Assembly (NCBI RefSeq): GCF_027213785.1
Contig: NZ_JAPWGO010000001.1
Location: forward strand, 124,001 to 188,000
Direction of reading: 5' to 3'
Origin: Limimaricola sp. G21655-S1
Lineage (GTDB): Bacteria; Pseudomonadota; Alphaproteobacteria; Rhodobacterales; Rhodobacteraceae
DNA length: 64,000 nucleotides
Shown here: in pieces, positions 38,909 through 55,300 of the stretch
Layout of the letters: the number at the start of each line of letters is the position of its first letter
Position numbering within the stretch: the stretch's first letter is position 1
Notes under the pieces: generated by a model
The model's input: the letters and a program-made list of their open reading frames with translations, nothing else
The model's database searches: none
Told to the model about the DNA's origin: nothing
Translations under genes and position numbers: made by a program

Positions 38909-39598
38909 TCAGTCGCCCGGGGGCAGGCCCAGCATCGCGTCGGCCTCGGCCGTGGTCGCGTCGAGCGCCGCCTTCATCGCGGCCCGTGCCGCCTCGCGCG
39001 CCGCTTCATCCGCCTTGCGCGGCATCTGCCGGTCCCAGGGCCGGAACACCACCGCGCCGCGGCCACCCGGGCGCGGCAGCAGCAGCCGGTCCCAGCTGTT
39101 CGCCCGGCTCTGCCTTTCGGTGGAGTAGGCGTAGAAGAACACCGGTCGCCCGGTGATCCGGGCCCAGTCGAGCGGCGGGTCGTTGATCTCGCCGGCGGGG
39201 CCCAGCGGGCCGTCGGCGGTGATGCCGATGCTGGCCCCGGCGCGCAGCCGCTCCATCACCATGCGCGACATCGCGAGATTCGAAAGCCGTCGCGACATCG
39301 CCACCGGCGTCAGCCCGCGCCTACGATGCGTGTCACCGGCGATTCGCGCGATCGGGGAGGTGTCGTGCAGGGTCGAGAGATCGCCGGCCTCGCGCGGCCA
39401 GTGGAACGGCCCCAGCATCAGCCGCGAATGGCGCAGCACCAGCAGCACCGGACCCTCGGCCAGTGCCGCGCGCAACGCGTCCTCGCCGCGCAGCTCCCAC
39501 GACGTGTTGCGCTGGCAATGCGCGAGCCATGCATGGGCGATTCCTCCCATGCCGCGGGTCACGGCGGCGCTCTTGGCCAGTCTCTTGCCGATCGACAT
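38909..39598 (-). CDS. Lysophospholipid acyltransferase-family (DUF374-like) protein
   Basis: 229-residue protein of the DUF374/LPLAT type. It shows the acyltransferase-like segments [11 protein letters not shown] (in place of the usual HxxxxD) and [10 protein letters not shown]. The rest resembles DUF374 proteins annotated as putative lysophospholipid acyltransferases. A hydrophobic N-terminal part may associate with the membrane. The ATG was taken at [13 protein letters not shown] with GGAGGAA just upstream; the frame is open further upstream across the tRNA gene, which is not coding. It sits on the opposite strand between tuf and trpT, interrupting the usual tuf-trpT-secE run. Confidence 0.78.
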   Translation of the reverse strand: MSIGKRLAKSAAVTRGMGGIAHAWLAHCQRNTSWELRGEDALRAALAEGPVLLVLRHSRLMLGPFHWPREAGDLSTLHDTSPIARIAGDTHRRRGLTPVAMSRRLSNLAMSRMVMERLRAGASIGITADGPLGPAGEINDPPLDWARITGRPVFFYAYSTERQSRANSWDRLLLPRPGGRGAVVFRPWDRQMPRKADEAAREAARAAMKAALDATTAEADAMLGLPPGD

Positions 39599-39695
39599 GG
39601 GGTTCCTCCGGGCTGCGCCGCGCATCTTGCAAGCCGCCGCCGCGAGGGCAAGGGCGGGGGAGGGGGCTTTGGTACCCGAATGCGTTCCGGGGGCC

Positions 39696-39724
39696 TTGAT
39701 CCCGGCGCGAATTGCGACTACTCG
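39696..39724 (+). promoter_or_regulatory. Predicted promoter of trpT-secE-nusG
   Basis: TTGATC, a 17-base spacer and TACTCG. The expected start is about 7 bases before the mature tRNA 5' end, so the tRNA would need only a short 5' trim. Confidence 0.55.
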
Positions 39725-39736
39725 GAGGGCGGTCCT

Positions 39737-39812
39737 AGGGGTATAGCTCAGTTGGTAGAGCATCGGTCTCCAAAACCGAGGGTCGTGGGTTCGAGTCCCC
39801 CTGCCCCTGCCA
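39737..39812 (+). tRNA. trpT: tRNA-Trp (CCA)
   Basis: 76-base cloverleaf. Acceptor stem AGGGGTA pairs with TGCCCCT, followed by G and an encoded CCA. D-arm GCTCAGTTGGTAGAGC. The anticodon stem TCGGT/ACCGA encloses loop CTCCAAA, giving anticodon CCA. T-arm with GGTTCGAGTCC. Sits just upstream of secE and is probably co-transcribed with it, as in other proteobacteria. Confidence 0.97.
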
Positions 39813-39888
39813 GGACCACCGCGGCGCGCCCGCTTGCAGATCGCGCGGCGTCCCCGTATGTCCCGCATCGATCCCCGGAAAGGTGTAG

Positions 39889-40092
39889 ATGATGGCCAGA
39901 ACCAACCCCGTCCAGTTCGCGCAGCAGACCCGCGCCGAGATCGCCAAGGTGGTCTGGCCGACCCGCCGCGAAGTGCTGCTGACCACGGTGATGATCTTCA
40001 TCCTCGCCGCCGTCGCCGCGCTGTTCTTCAGTCTCGTGGATCTGGGCATCCGCTCCGGTCTCCAGGCGGTGCTGGAAGGGCTGGCCGGCTGA
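39889..40092 (+). CDS. secE: Preprotein translocase subunit SecE
   Basis: 67-residue (or 66, if the second ATG is used) single-span membrane subunit of the SecYEG channel. The short alphaproteobacterial form: an amphipathic N-terminus (NPVQFAQQTRAEIAKVVWPTRREV) and one transmembrane helix (LLTTVMIFILAAVAALFFSLVDLG, about 30-53). Follows tRNA-Trp by about 75 bases and precedes nusG. AAGGTG lies before two consecutive ATG codons, so either start is possible. Its membrane helix anchors SecY. Confidence 0.95.
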   Translation: MMARTNPVQFAQQTRAEIAKVVWPTRREVLLTTVMIFILAAVAALFFSLVDLGIRSGLQAVLEGLAG

Positions 40093-40276
40093 TCCCGCCC
40101 ATCGGGCATCGGGCCGTGGGGCTTGATCTGCGCCGCGCCGGGCGCTACTGACCGGCGGACTTGGGAAACGGCGCGCGAGTGCGCGCCGCTTTGCCGTTTG
40201 AGAGGCCCCGATCGGGGCCGGGAATTGCAACGAGGCTCCGGCGTTTCGCCGGCTGCGACGGAAGGTGTCGGGCAAC

Positions 40277-40810
40277 ATGGCGAAACGCTGGTATTCGGTT
40301 TCCGTGCTCTCGAACTTCGAGAAGAAGATCGCCGAGCAGATCAGGACCAAGGTCGCCGAGCAAGGGCTCGAGGACGTGATCGACGAGGTGCTCGTCCCCA
40401 CCGAGGAGGTGATCGAGGTCCGTCGCGGCAAGAAGGTCTCGACCGAGCGCCGCTTCATGCCCGGCTACGTGTTGGTGCACATGGAGATGTCCGACAAGGG
40501 CTACCACCTCGTCACCTCGATCAACCGGGTTACCGGTTTCCTCGGGCCGCAGGGTCGGCCGATGCCGATGCGCGACGCCGAGGTCGAGGCGATCCTCGGC
40601 CGGGTGCAGGAGGGCGAGGAAAGCCCGCGCACCCTGATTCGCTTCGAGGTCGGCGAGAAGGTGAAGGTCAAGGACGGCCCGTTCGAGGATTTCGACGGTC
40701 TGGTCGAGGAGGTCGACGAGGACAACCAGCGCCTCAAGGTCACGGTCTCGATCTTCGGTCGCGCCACCCCGGTCGAGCTGGAGTTCACCCAGGTGGCCAA
40801 GCAGGGCTGA
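40277..40810 (+). CDS. nusG: Transcription termination/antitermination protein NusG
   Basis: 177-residue elongation factor that binds RNA polymerase and links it to Rho and the ribosome. NGN domain at the N-terminus (KRWYSVSVLSNFEKKIAEQI) and a KOW domain at the C-terminus (near 122-177, with VGEKVKVKDGPFEDFDGLVEEVDE in parts). The ATG at MAKRW was chosen; a GTG four codons earlier is possible but sits on the ribosome-binding site (GGAAGG). Downstream of secE with a 180-base gap. A terminator hairpin follows, then the rplK promoter. Confidence 0.95.
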   Translation: MAKRWYSVSVLSNFEKKIAEQIRTKVAEQGLEDVIDEVLVPTEEVIEVRRGKKVSTERRFMPGYVLVHMEMSDKGYHLVTSINRVTGFLGPQGRPMPMRDAEVEAILGRVQEGEESPRTLIRFEVGEKVKVKDGPFEDFDGLVEEVDEDNQRLKVTVSIFGRATPVELEFTQVAKQG

Positions 40811-40843
40811 GCGCGCGCCGTTCGGCACGCGTCATGTTTTCCG

Positions 40844-40870
40844 AAAGGGGCCCTCATGGGTCCCTTTCTT
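40844..40870 (+). terminator. Terminator after nusG
   Basis: Stem AAAGGGGCCC / GGGTCCCTTT with a 4-base loop (one G-T pair), then CTT. Lies 30 bases past the nusG stop. Confidence 0.65.
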
Positions 40871-41034
40871 CGTTTCCGGGGTAGGGCGGTATCGCCTGTA
40901 GCCGAGAGATCGGGTCGCGAAGGGCGTTCCGCCGTTCACTTCGAAAGGGCGGACTTCTTTGGGTAGCCCTCGGGATCGGGTCTCGACCCGCGGGTCTCAT
41001 CGCGGAGGGCGATCGACGGGCATCGGGTGCGGGG

Positions 41035-41063
41035 TTGACGCCCGGCCGTTGCCGGGCTATGCG
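41035..41063 (+). promoter_or_regulatory. Predicted sigma70 promoter of rplK-rplA with palindromic spacer
   Basis: TTGACG, a 17-base spacer and TATGCG. The spacer contains the perfect inverted repeat CCCGGC-CGTT-GCCGGG (41041-41056). Expected start near 41070, leaving a leader of about 155 bases before rplK. Confidence 0.6.
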
Positions 41064-41226
41064 GCGACCTTCCCCGGGGACGGTTTCGGCCGATCTCCGG
41101 CCGCGATTCGCGCCACGCGCGCCTCGCGGATGTGGGAGGCGAGCCGGGCGCGCCCGGTCGAGCCGCACCACGCCAACCAGAGCCGTCCGGACGCGTCCGG
41201 AGGGTGTTGCGACAAGGAGAGGCCCG

Positions 41227-41679
41227 ATGGCCAAGAAAGTGATGGGGCAGCTGAAGCTCCAGATTAAGGCAGGCGAAGCCAACCCGTCCCCGCCGGTGGG
41301 TCCGGCGCTGGGTCAGCGCGGCATCAACATCATGGAATTCTGCAAGGCCTTCAATGCGAAGACCGCGGATATGGAAAAGGGTTCGCCCTGCCCGACCGTG
41401 ATCACCTACTACCAGGACAAGTCCTTCACGATGGAGATCAAGTCGCCGCCGGCGTCGTTCTTCCTCAAGAAGGCGGCCGGTCTCAAGCCCGTCGGCAAGC
41501 GCAACCGCCCCAAGGGCGCCGTGCAGCCTGGCAAGGAGACCGCCGGCACCGTGACCCTCGCCCAGGTGCGCGAGATCGCGGAAGCGAAGATGAAGGACCT
41601 GAACGCGACCTCGATCGAGGGTGCGATGCAGACCGTCCTTGGCTCTGCCAAGTCGATGGGTATCGAGGTGAAAGGCTAA
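41227..41679 (+). CDS. rplK: 50S ribosomal protein L11
   Basis: 150-residue protein of the GTPase-associated centre that binds 23S rRNA with L10 and is needed for RelA activation. It has the expected [34 protein letters not shown] and the C-terminal RNA-binding part ([15 protein letters not shown]). Slightly longer than the E. coli protein because of its C-terminal end. The ATG with AAGGAGAGG just before it is clearly the start. The frame is open far upstream but that is promoter and leader. First gene of rplK-rplA. Confidence 0.97.
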   Translation: MAKKVMGQLKLQIKAGEANPSPPVGPALGQRGINIMEFCKAFNAKTADMEKGSPCPTVITYYQDKSFTMEIKSPPASFFLKKAAGLKPVGKRNRPKGAVQPGKETAGTVTLAQVREIAEAKMKDLNATSIEGAMQTVLGSAKSMGIEVKG

Positions 41680-41683
41680 GATC

Positions 41684-42385
41684 ATGGCAAAACTCGGTAA
41701 ACGCACCCGCGCCGCCCGCGAGGCCTTCGCCGGCAAGGAGAACGTCGAGCTCTCCGAAGCCATCTCGCTGATCAAGTCCAACGCCAGCGCGAAATTCGAC
41801 GAGACCGTCGAGATCGCGATGAATCTGGGCGTCGACCCGCGCCATGCCGACCAGATGGTCCGCGGCTCGGTCACCCTGCCCAACGGCACCGGCAAGACCG
41901 TGCGCGTCGCCGTCTTCGCCCGTGGCGAGAAGGCCGAAGAGGCCAAGAAGGCCGGGGCCGACATCGTCGGCGCCGAGGACCTGATGGAGACCGTGCAGTC
42001 CGGCAAGATCGAGTTCGACCGTTGCATCGCGACGCCGGACATGATGCCGATCGTCGGTCGCCTCGGCAAGATCCTCGGCCCGCGCAACCTGATGCCGAAC
42101 CCGAAGATCGGCACCGTCACCATGGACGTCGCCGATGCGGTCAACGCCGCCAAGGGTGGCCAGGTGCAGTTCCGCGTCGAGAAGGCGGGCGTGATCCATG
42201 CCGGCATCGGCAAGGCCTCGTTCGAAGCCTCGAAGCTCGAAGAGAACATCCGCGCCTTCGTCGAGGCGGTGAGCCGTGCCAAGCCGGCCGGCGCCAAGGG
42301 CACCTACCTCAAGAAGGTGGCGCTCTCCTCGACCATGGGCCCGGGCGTCAGCGTCGATCTGGCCTCGGCCACCGGCGCGGCCTGA
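41684..42385 (+). CDS. rplA: 50S ribosomal protein L1
   Basis: 233-residue protein of the L1 stalk, which helps release deacylated tRNA. Two-domain fold with [40 protein letters not shown] and [17 protein letters not shown]. In many bacteria L1 represses its own operon by binding the rplK leader mRNA; the leader upstream is available for this but I cannot show a binding site. Four bases after the rplK stop, so it is co-transcribed. Ends before the rplJ leader. Confidence 0.97.
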   Translation: MAKLGKRTRAAREAFAGKENVELSEAISLIKSNASAKFDETVEIAMNLGVDPRHADQMVRGSVTLPNGTGKTVRVAVFARGEKAEEAKKAGADIVGAEDLMETVQSGKIEFDRCIATPDMMPIVGRLGKILGPRNLMPNPKIGTVTMDVADAVNAAKGGQVQFRVEKAGVIHAGIGKASFEASKLEENIRAFVEAVSRAKPAGAKGTYLKKVALSSTMGPGVSVDLASATGAA

Positions 42386-42640
42386 TAGAGATTTCACCCC
42401 TGCCGCGGCGGGGATGAATGGCGGGGCGTTCGCGCCCCGTCCTGTCCGAGACGGAGGGCAGGGGGAGACCCCGCTAAGGCCTTCCCGAGATGGGAAACGA
42501 GAGTTGGATTTCCGTTCGAAAGCGCACTGCTTTCCTTCGGGCGATCGCGGCCTCGGGACCCTGAAGCGGACCCGAACGGCCCCCGGACGATCAGGGGGTC
42601 AGACAGAGCCGGGGGGAAACCCCCAAACTTGGAGTAAACC
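42386..42640 (+). promoter_or_regulatory. rplJ (L10) leader region
   Basis: 255-base gap between rplA and rplJ with several strong hairpins: GCGGGGCG-TTCG-CGCCCCGT (42422-42439) and, right before the ribosome site, GGGGG-GAAA-CCCCC (near 42612-42624). In other bacteria the L10-L12 complex binds this leader to repress rplJL. The position and structures fit that role, but the L10-leader consensus is not something I can verify by eye. Confidence 0.45.
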
Positions 42641-43153
42641 GTGGATAGAGCCCAGAAAGAGAAAGTGGTCGAGGAACTCGGCCAGATCTTTGAAAGCTCT
42701 GGCGTCGTGGTGGTTGCCCACTACGAAGGCATGACGGTTGCCCAGATGCAGGACCTGCGCGCGAAAATGCGTGACGCGGGCGGGTCCGTGCGTGTTGCCA
42801 AGAACAAGCTCGCCAAGATCGCCCTTGAGGGAAGGCCCTGCGCAAGCATCGCCGATTACCTCACGGGCATGACCGTGCTCTCCTACTCCGAAGACCCCGT
42901 GGCGGCTGCCAAGGTGGTCGACGCCTATGCGAAGACCAACGACAAGCTGGTTATCCTCGGCGGCGCGATGGGAGACACGGCCCTGGATCCGGCCGGTGTG
43001 AAGGCCGTGGCCCAGATGCCGTCGCGTGAGGAGCTCATCGCTTCGATCGTCGGCTGCATCGGTGCCCCGGCATCGAACATCGCCGGTGCCATTGGCGCGC
43101 CCGCAAGCAACATCGCAAGCATTCTCTCGACCATCGAAGAGAAGGCTGCCTAA
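42641..43153 (+). CDS. rplJ: 50S ribosomal protein L10
   Basis: 170-residue anchor of the L7/L12 stalk. RNA-binding N-terminus ([39 protein letters not shown] in parts) and a C-terminal helix that binds L7/L12 dimers ([13 protein letters not shown]), preceded by an Ala/Pro-rich hinge. Start is GTG, with GGAGT seven bases upstream. It follows the L10 leader and precedes rplL by about 70 bases. The middle region shows a short Ala/Gly duplication, [14 protein letters not shown]. Confidence 0.95.
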   Translation: MDRAQKEKVVEELGQIFESSGVVVVAHYEGMTVAQMQDLRAKMRDAGGSVRVAKNKLAKIALEGRPCASIADYLTGMTVLSYSEDPVAAAKVVDAYAKTNDKLVILGGAMGDTALDPAGVKAVAQMPSREELIASIVGCIGAPASNIAGAIGAPASNIASILSTIEEKAA

Positions 43154-43222
43154 GGCAACCCGACACCTCGGGGGCTTGAAAGCCCTCGCGTTGGAACACA
43201 ATTGAACGAACGGAAAAGTAAA

Positions 43223-43600
43223 ATGGCTGATCTGAAGAAACTCGCCGAAGAGATCGTTGGTCTGACCCTTCTCGAGGCGCAGGAACTGAAAACCATCCTC
43301 AAGGACGAGTATGGCATCGAGCCCGCCGCCGGCGGCGCCGTGATGATGGCTGGCCCGGCCGGTGGCGACGCTGGCGCCGCTGCCGAGGAGAAGACCGAGT
43401 TCGACGTCGTCCTGAAGGACGCCGGCGCTCAGAAGATCAACGTGATCAAGGAAGTCCGCGGCATCACCGGCCTCGGCCTGAAAGAAGCCAAGGACCTCGT
43501 CGAGGCCGGCGGCAAGGTCAAGGAAGGCGCGCCGAAGGCGGAAGCCGAAGAGATCAAGGCGAAGCTGGAAGCCGCTGGCGCCAAGGTCGAGCTGGCCTGA
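43223..43600 (+). CDS. rplL: 50S ribosomal protein L7/L12
   Basis: 125-residue stalk protein that recruits translation GTPases. N-terminal dimerisation helix ([20 protein letters not shown]), an Ala/Gly-rich hinge (about 38-55) and the C-terminal factor-binding domain ([40 protein letters not shown]). The ATG at MADLKK was used. The gene is followed by a long 248-base gap with a strong hairpin before rpoB. Confidence 0.97.
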   Translation: MADLKKLAEEIVGLTLLEAQELKTILKDEYGIEPAAGGAVMMAGPAGGDAGAAAEEKTEFDVVLKDAGAQKINVIKEVRGITGLGLKEAKDLVEAGGKVKEGAPKAEAEEIKAKLEAAGAKVELA

Positions 43601-43642
43601 TCCCGGGCGGGCGCGCGTCCAGCGCGCCACGCCTTAAGAATT

Positions 43643-43673
43643 GGCTGGATCCGCGAATTTCGCGGGTCCAGCC
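43643..43673 (+). terminator. rplL-rpoB intergenic hairpin
   Basis: Inverted repeat GGCTGGA-TC-CGCG-AATTT-CGCG-GG-TCCAGCC, giving a stem interrupted by one small internal mismatch. There is no T tract. In E. coli the equivalent site holds a partial terminator and an RNase III cut that lower rpoBC expression relative to rplJL. A similar attenuator or processing site is likely. Confidence 0.5.
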
Positions 43674-43848
43674 GAACCCGTCTTGGAAGGGGGTCGCGCG
43701 CGACCCTCGTCTCGGGCAGGTTCCACGGTCGGGAGGTCATCGGTGGGACGGTGATCGCGAATGGACCGGAACTCCCCTCTCGCAAGGATGACGCGGCCTT
43801 CCCCGCCGGTCGCGCCAATCCGCAGAGACCTGAAAGGTGACGACACCC

Positions 43849-47988
<4,140 letters not shown>

Positions 47989-48061
47989 CGGCGTTCCGCC
48001 GCGCACCCCCGACGGGGTGCGCGGCACGCCGTCGCCCTCTGCCTAGATTCAAGGATTTGAA

Positions 48062-52303
<4,242 letters not shown>

Positions 52304-52333
52304 TCGCCGGCCGATCATCGTGAAACGCCGAAG

Positions 52334-52361
52334 GGCCCCCGGGAAACCGGGGGCCTTTTTT
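52334..52361 (+). terminator. Rho-independent terminator after rpoC
   Basis: 9-bp stem GGCCCCCGG / CCGGGGGCC with loop GAAA and a run of six T. Ends the rplJL-rpoBC transcript and separates it from the accessory genes before the str operon. Confidence 0.9.
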
Positions 52362-52471
52362 CGCTGCGGGCTCCGCGCATGCCCGTTGGCAGGATCGCCG
52401 CGCGGGCGGATACTGTATGTGGGGGCCCATGGCCGCTCGGCCGGGCCCATGGTCCTGTCATGGAGGCGCAG

Positions 52472-53068
52472 ATGAGCTTCATCGCCGAAATCGGGGAGGC
52501 GGAGGCGTCCGGCCCCGCCGCCGCCTATTATGCCGCTGCCAAGAAACAGCATGGGCAGATATACAACCTGCACCGGACCTGCGTGCGGTTGCCGGAACTG
52601 GCGGATCATTTCGAGGCCATGACGTCGGCGCTCAAGAAACGGATGGGGCTGCGGCGCTACGAGCTGGTCACGCTGGCCGCCGCGCTGGCGCTGCGCAGCT
52701 CGTACTGCGCGCTGGCCCATGGCAAGGTGTTGCTCGACAACGGCATGACACCCGAAGAGCTGGAGCGGATCGCGACCGAGCGGGGCCATACCTCGATCAC
52801 CCCGCAGGAGGCCGATCTGATGGGCTATGCCGCCGATATCGTCGAGGATGCCACGGCGATCGGCCCGGCGCGGATCGCGGGGCTCAGGGCGCATGGGCTG
52901 TCGGAGGATGAGATCGCACAGGCCGCCGCGGCGGCGGCGCTTCGCTGCTATTTCAGCAAGTATCTCGACGCGCTCGGCACGCAGCCCGACCCGGCCTTCA
53001 TGGAACTGCCCGAGGCGCTGCGCACGGCCTTGGCACGGGGGCGGGCGATCCAGGAACCCGAGGACTAG
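52472..53068 (+). CDS. AhpD-like carboxymuconolactone decarboxylase-family protein
   Basis: 198-residue all-helical protein of the AhpD/CMD fold. The core has SSYCALAHGKVLLDNG with Cys (C79) and His (H83) of the CxxxH relay. The first Cys of the classic CxxC is Ser here (SSYC), so it is a peroxidase-related, not a full AhpD, protein. Function likely a thiol- or decarboxylase-type reaction; substrate unknown. ATG was chosen five bases after GGAGG; another ATG four codons earlier would overlap it. First of three accessory genes between rpoC and rpsL. Confidence 0.87.
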   Translation: MSFIAEIGEAEASGPAAAYYAAAKKQHGQIYNLHRTCVRLPELADHFEAMTSALKKRMGLRRYELVTLAAALALRSSYCALAHGKVLLDNGMTPEELERIATERGHTSITPQEADLMGYAADIVEDATAIGPARIAGLRAHGLSEDEIAQAAAAAALRCYFSKYLDALGTQPDPAFMELPEALRTALARGRAIQEPED

Positions 53069-53090
53069 GCCGCCGCCACACGTGAAACAC

Positions 53091-54089
53091 TCAACCCGCC
53101 GTCTCGGCTGCCGCGATCTCCGCACGCCATCTTCGATCGTCCTGCGGCGCGCGGCCCTGATGCGCGCAGAGCCGCGCCACCAGATCGGCGCAGCACAGGT
53201 GATGCAGCCGTGCGACGCCGGGCAGGGCCATCGCCTCGGCATGAACGCGGTCGAAGGCCGTGGCATGGGCCAGCGCCGAGAGATCCCGTCGCCCGTTGCG
53301 GTCGCGCGTCTCGAAGAACGCCTGCGTATAGCGGTCCTTGGCCGCCGTGGCCGAGAGCGTACCGCGCTTGGCCTCGAACTGTTCGACCGAGCGCAGCACG
53401 TAATGGTTCATCTGCGCATAGCGATGCGTCACCTGTGAGACATCGGTATAGCGGACCGGATGCGGACCGGTGAGAAGCTCCTCGATGATCCGCCCTTCGC
53501 TGTCGACGATGCGGTTCCTGCCCCGGTCCCATTCCCCGTCGAACGCCCAGGGCATGTGATCGCTCCAGCGTCCGAAGCGGCGCGGGGTGCGGAACAGCGT
53601 CTTGACCATGACGTTGGCGGGGCGCTGCGAGGGGCCGCGCCGCCGGAACTGCCGATGCACGAGGCCCGGCTGGTAGCGCTTCCAGCCACCCGTGCCGAAG
53701 CACTGCCAGTGGAACGCGACCCCCAGGAAGTCCCGGCCCAGATCGTCGAGATAGGATGCGATCGTGCCGTCGCCCCGGTGCAGCACGAGGAACTCGTCCA
53801 CATCGCAGATCAGCAGCCAGTCGGTCTTGGCCGTGGCGGGGTGCCGCTGCGCGTGACGATGCGCGGATTGCTTGGGCGGTGTGCCCTCCGGCGGGCGGTG
53901 CTCGAACCATCGCAGCCAGCCCGCCTGTGCGAAGGCGTCGAGCAGGGCAGGGGAGTGGTCGGTGCAGTCATTGACCCCGACGAGGATCTCGAAGCCCAGC
54001 ATCCGGTACCATGAGATCCATTCGACGAGGAACGCGCCCTCGTCGCGCATGCCGGCAAAGACGAGAAAGCGTTCGGAAGGATCGGACAT
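53091..54089 (-). CDS. Glycosyltransferase (family 2-like, GT-A fold)
   Basis: 332-residue cytoplasmic glycosyltransferase of the family 2/92 type. GT-A signals: the N-terminal FLVFAGMRDEGAFLVEWISWYRMLG, a mid-protein LLICDVDEFL with the metal-binding DxD-type motif DVD (96-98), and a C-terminal half rich in His/Arg/Trp. No membrane helix. The natural start is ATG at MSDPSERF. Similar enzymes make polysaccharide or modify glycans; donor and acceptor are unknown. It is convergent with the AhpD-like gene and shares its strand with the dioxygenase gene upstream of it. Confidence 0.82.
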   Translation of the reverse strand: MSDPSERFLVFAGMRDEGAFLVEWISWYRMLGFEILVGVNDCTDHSPALLDAFAQAGWLRWFEHRPPEGTPPKQSAHRHAQRHPATAKTDWLLICDVDEFLVLHRGDGTIASYLDDLGRDFLGVAFHWQCFGTGGWKRYQPGLVHRQFRRRGPSQRPANVMVKTLFRTPRRFGRWSDHMPWAFDGEWDRGRNRIVDSEGRIIEELLTGPHPVRYTDVSQVTHRYAQMNHYVLRSVEQFEAKRGTLSATAAKDRYTQAFFETRDRNGRRDLSALAHATAFDRVHAEAMALPGVARLHHLCCADLVARLCAHQGRAPQDDRRWRAEIAAAETAG

Positions 54090-54163
54090 GCGGCCGATGA
54101 TGCACGGATGGCTGCGACCGTCCACCCCGGGTGGAGGGCGCACCTGGCGCCCTCCGCCTATCC

Positions 54164-55300
54164 TTAGGCGGGTTCGGTCCGGGCGGAGGCGCGGGCGAGC
54201 ACCCGCATCCGGCTGTCGAACTCGCCCCGGTCTACATAGCAGCCGCGCAGGTGCCTAAAGCCGGTCGAGGGGTCGAAGGCGGCGCGCCCATGCAGGACGC
54301 GGCGATTGTCGAACACCACCATCTCGCCGGCCTTCAGCTTCAGCGTCACCAGATAGGCCGGGTCGCGGGTCATCTGCATCAGCCGACGATAGGCGGCGTA
54401 GTAGTCCGGCATGATCGCCGGATCGATGTCGAGGATGTCCGCCAGATGCGCGTTGAAGCAGATCTCCTCGACGCGGCCGCCTTCGCCGCGCCGGATCACC
54501 GTCTTGCGGGCCCGGATGTCGGTCTCCGCATCGTGGAAGCGGAACGGGATGTCGACGCTGGCGAGAAGCTCGAACCCCTCGGGGTCCTCGAGCGCCAGAT
54601 CCTCGGCCACGGCGACGCCGTCGCAGAACACCGAGCCGCCGCCTTCGGCCTCGTTGGCGAGACAGTGCAGGAATTGCCAGCCCGGCGGCAGCTCCTGGTT
54701 GGTCAGGTCGGTATGCAGCGGCAGCGCATCCGCGGTGTATGCGAGGTTGTTCGGGTCGGGCTTCGAGACCACCTCGAAGGTGACGCCGAAATTGGTCTCG
54801 CGCAGGAAACCGATGCGCCGGGCGATGCGGCAGCCCGCCTCGACGTCGTCCGCCAGGCCCTCGACGATCGAGAGGCCCATGGCCTTGCTGCGCCGCAGCC
54901 AGTCGGCGAGGGCCGCGTCGCTCTCGGCGACATCCGAGGCGCGGGAGCGCGGTATCCCGGCCGCGCCAAGATCGCCGCGCCAGCTGCTCGCGGGGATATG
55001 GGCCGGGTCGGGCCGCCGCCGGCCCGGGCGGTTCTCGCGCAGCCAGTTCAGGTCGAACCGGCTCGGTGCGGCGTCACCGGGCCAGTCCAGCACCAGCGCC
55101 TCGTCCTCCACCCGCGCCGCCACGGGCGCGAGATCGAGCGGCACCGAGGTCAGGTCGAAGACCCGCTCGCCGGTGCGCGGGTGAAACCCGGCCGGGTCGG
55201 TATCCCGCAGCCAGATATAGGGAAAGGCATCGCTGCCGCCATCGGCCCAGTCGAGCCAGAGTTGCCGCGCCTCGAGGCGCGCTCGTGCCATCTGTGGCAT
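54164..55300 (-). CDS. Gamma-butyrobetaine hydroxylase-like Fe(II)/2-oxoglutarate dioxygenase
   Basis: 378-residue dioxygenase. An N-terminal DUF971-type domain (FPYIWLRDTDPAGFHPRTGE, about 1-90) precedes the TauD-like double-stranded beta helix with Fe(II) ligands H196 and D198 (LHTDLTN) and distal H337 (RVLHGRAAF); R349 is in place for 2-oxoglutarate. The Cys cluster that binds zinc in mammalian BBOX1 is absent (WLRDTD instead of WLRDNCPC). Probable role: hydroxylation of gamma-butyrobetaine or trimethyllysine-like compounds in carnitine or choline-betaine metabolism. ATG taken at MPQMARARLE. It is transcribed away from rpsL. Confidence 0.82.
   Translation of the reverse strand: MPQMARARLEARQLWLDWADGGSDAFPYIWLRDTDPAGFHPRTGERVFDLTSVPLDLAPVAARVEDEALVLDWPGDAAPSRFDLNWLRENRPGRRRPDPAHIPASSWRGDLGAAGIPRSRASDVAESDAALADWLRRSKAMGLSIVEGLADDVEAGCRIARRIGFLRETNFGVTFEVVSKPDPNNLAYTADALPLHTDLTNQELPPGWQFLHCLANEAEGGGSVFCDGVAVAEDLALEDPEGFELLASVDIPFRFHDAETDIRARKTVIRRGEGGRVEEICFNAHLADILDIDPAIMPDYYAAYRRLMQMTRDPAYLVTLKLKAGEMVVFDNRRVLHGRAAFDPSTGFRHLRGCYVDRGEFDSRMRVLARASARTEPA

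Larger units (their letters stand above)
40811..41226 (+). other. Intergenic region nusG-rplK: no gene seen
   Basis: 416 bases without a convincing coding sequence. It holds a hairpin terminator at 40844-40870 and a sigma70-like promoter at 41035-41063. The transcribed rplK leader of about 155 bases is GC-rich with several possible hairpins. No known ribosomal-protein leader can be named from sequence alone. Confidence 0.7.

Noticed and set aside
41035-41226. Upstream extension of the rplK reading frame
   Set aside because: The added codons include the promoter and lack L11 similarity. The ATG at 41227 has a perfect ribosome site.
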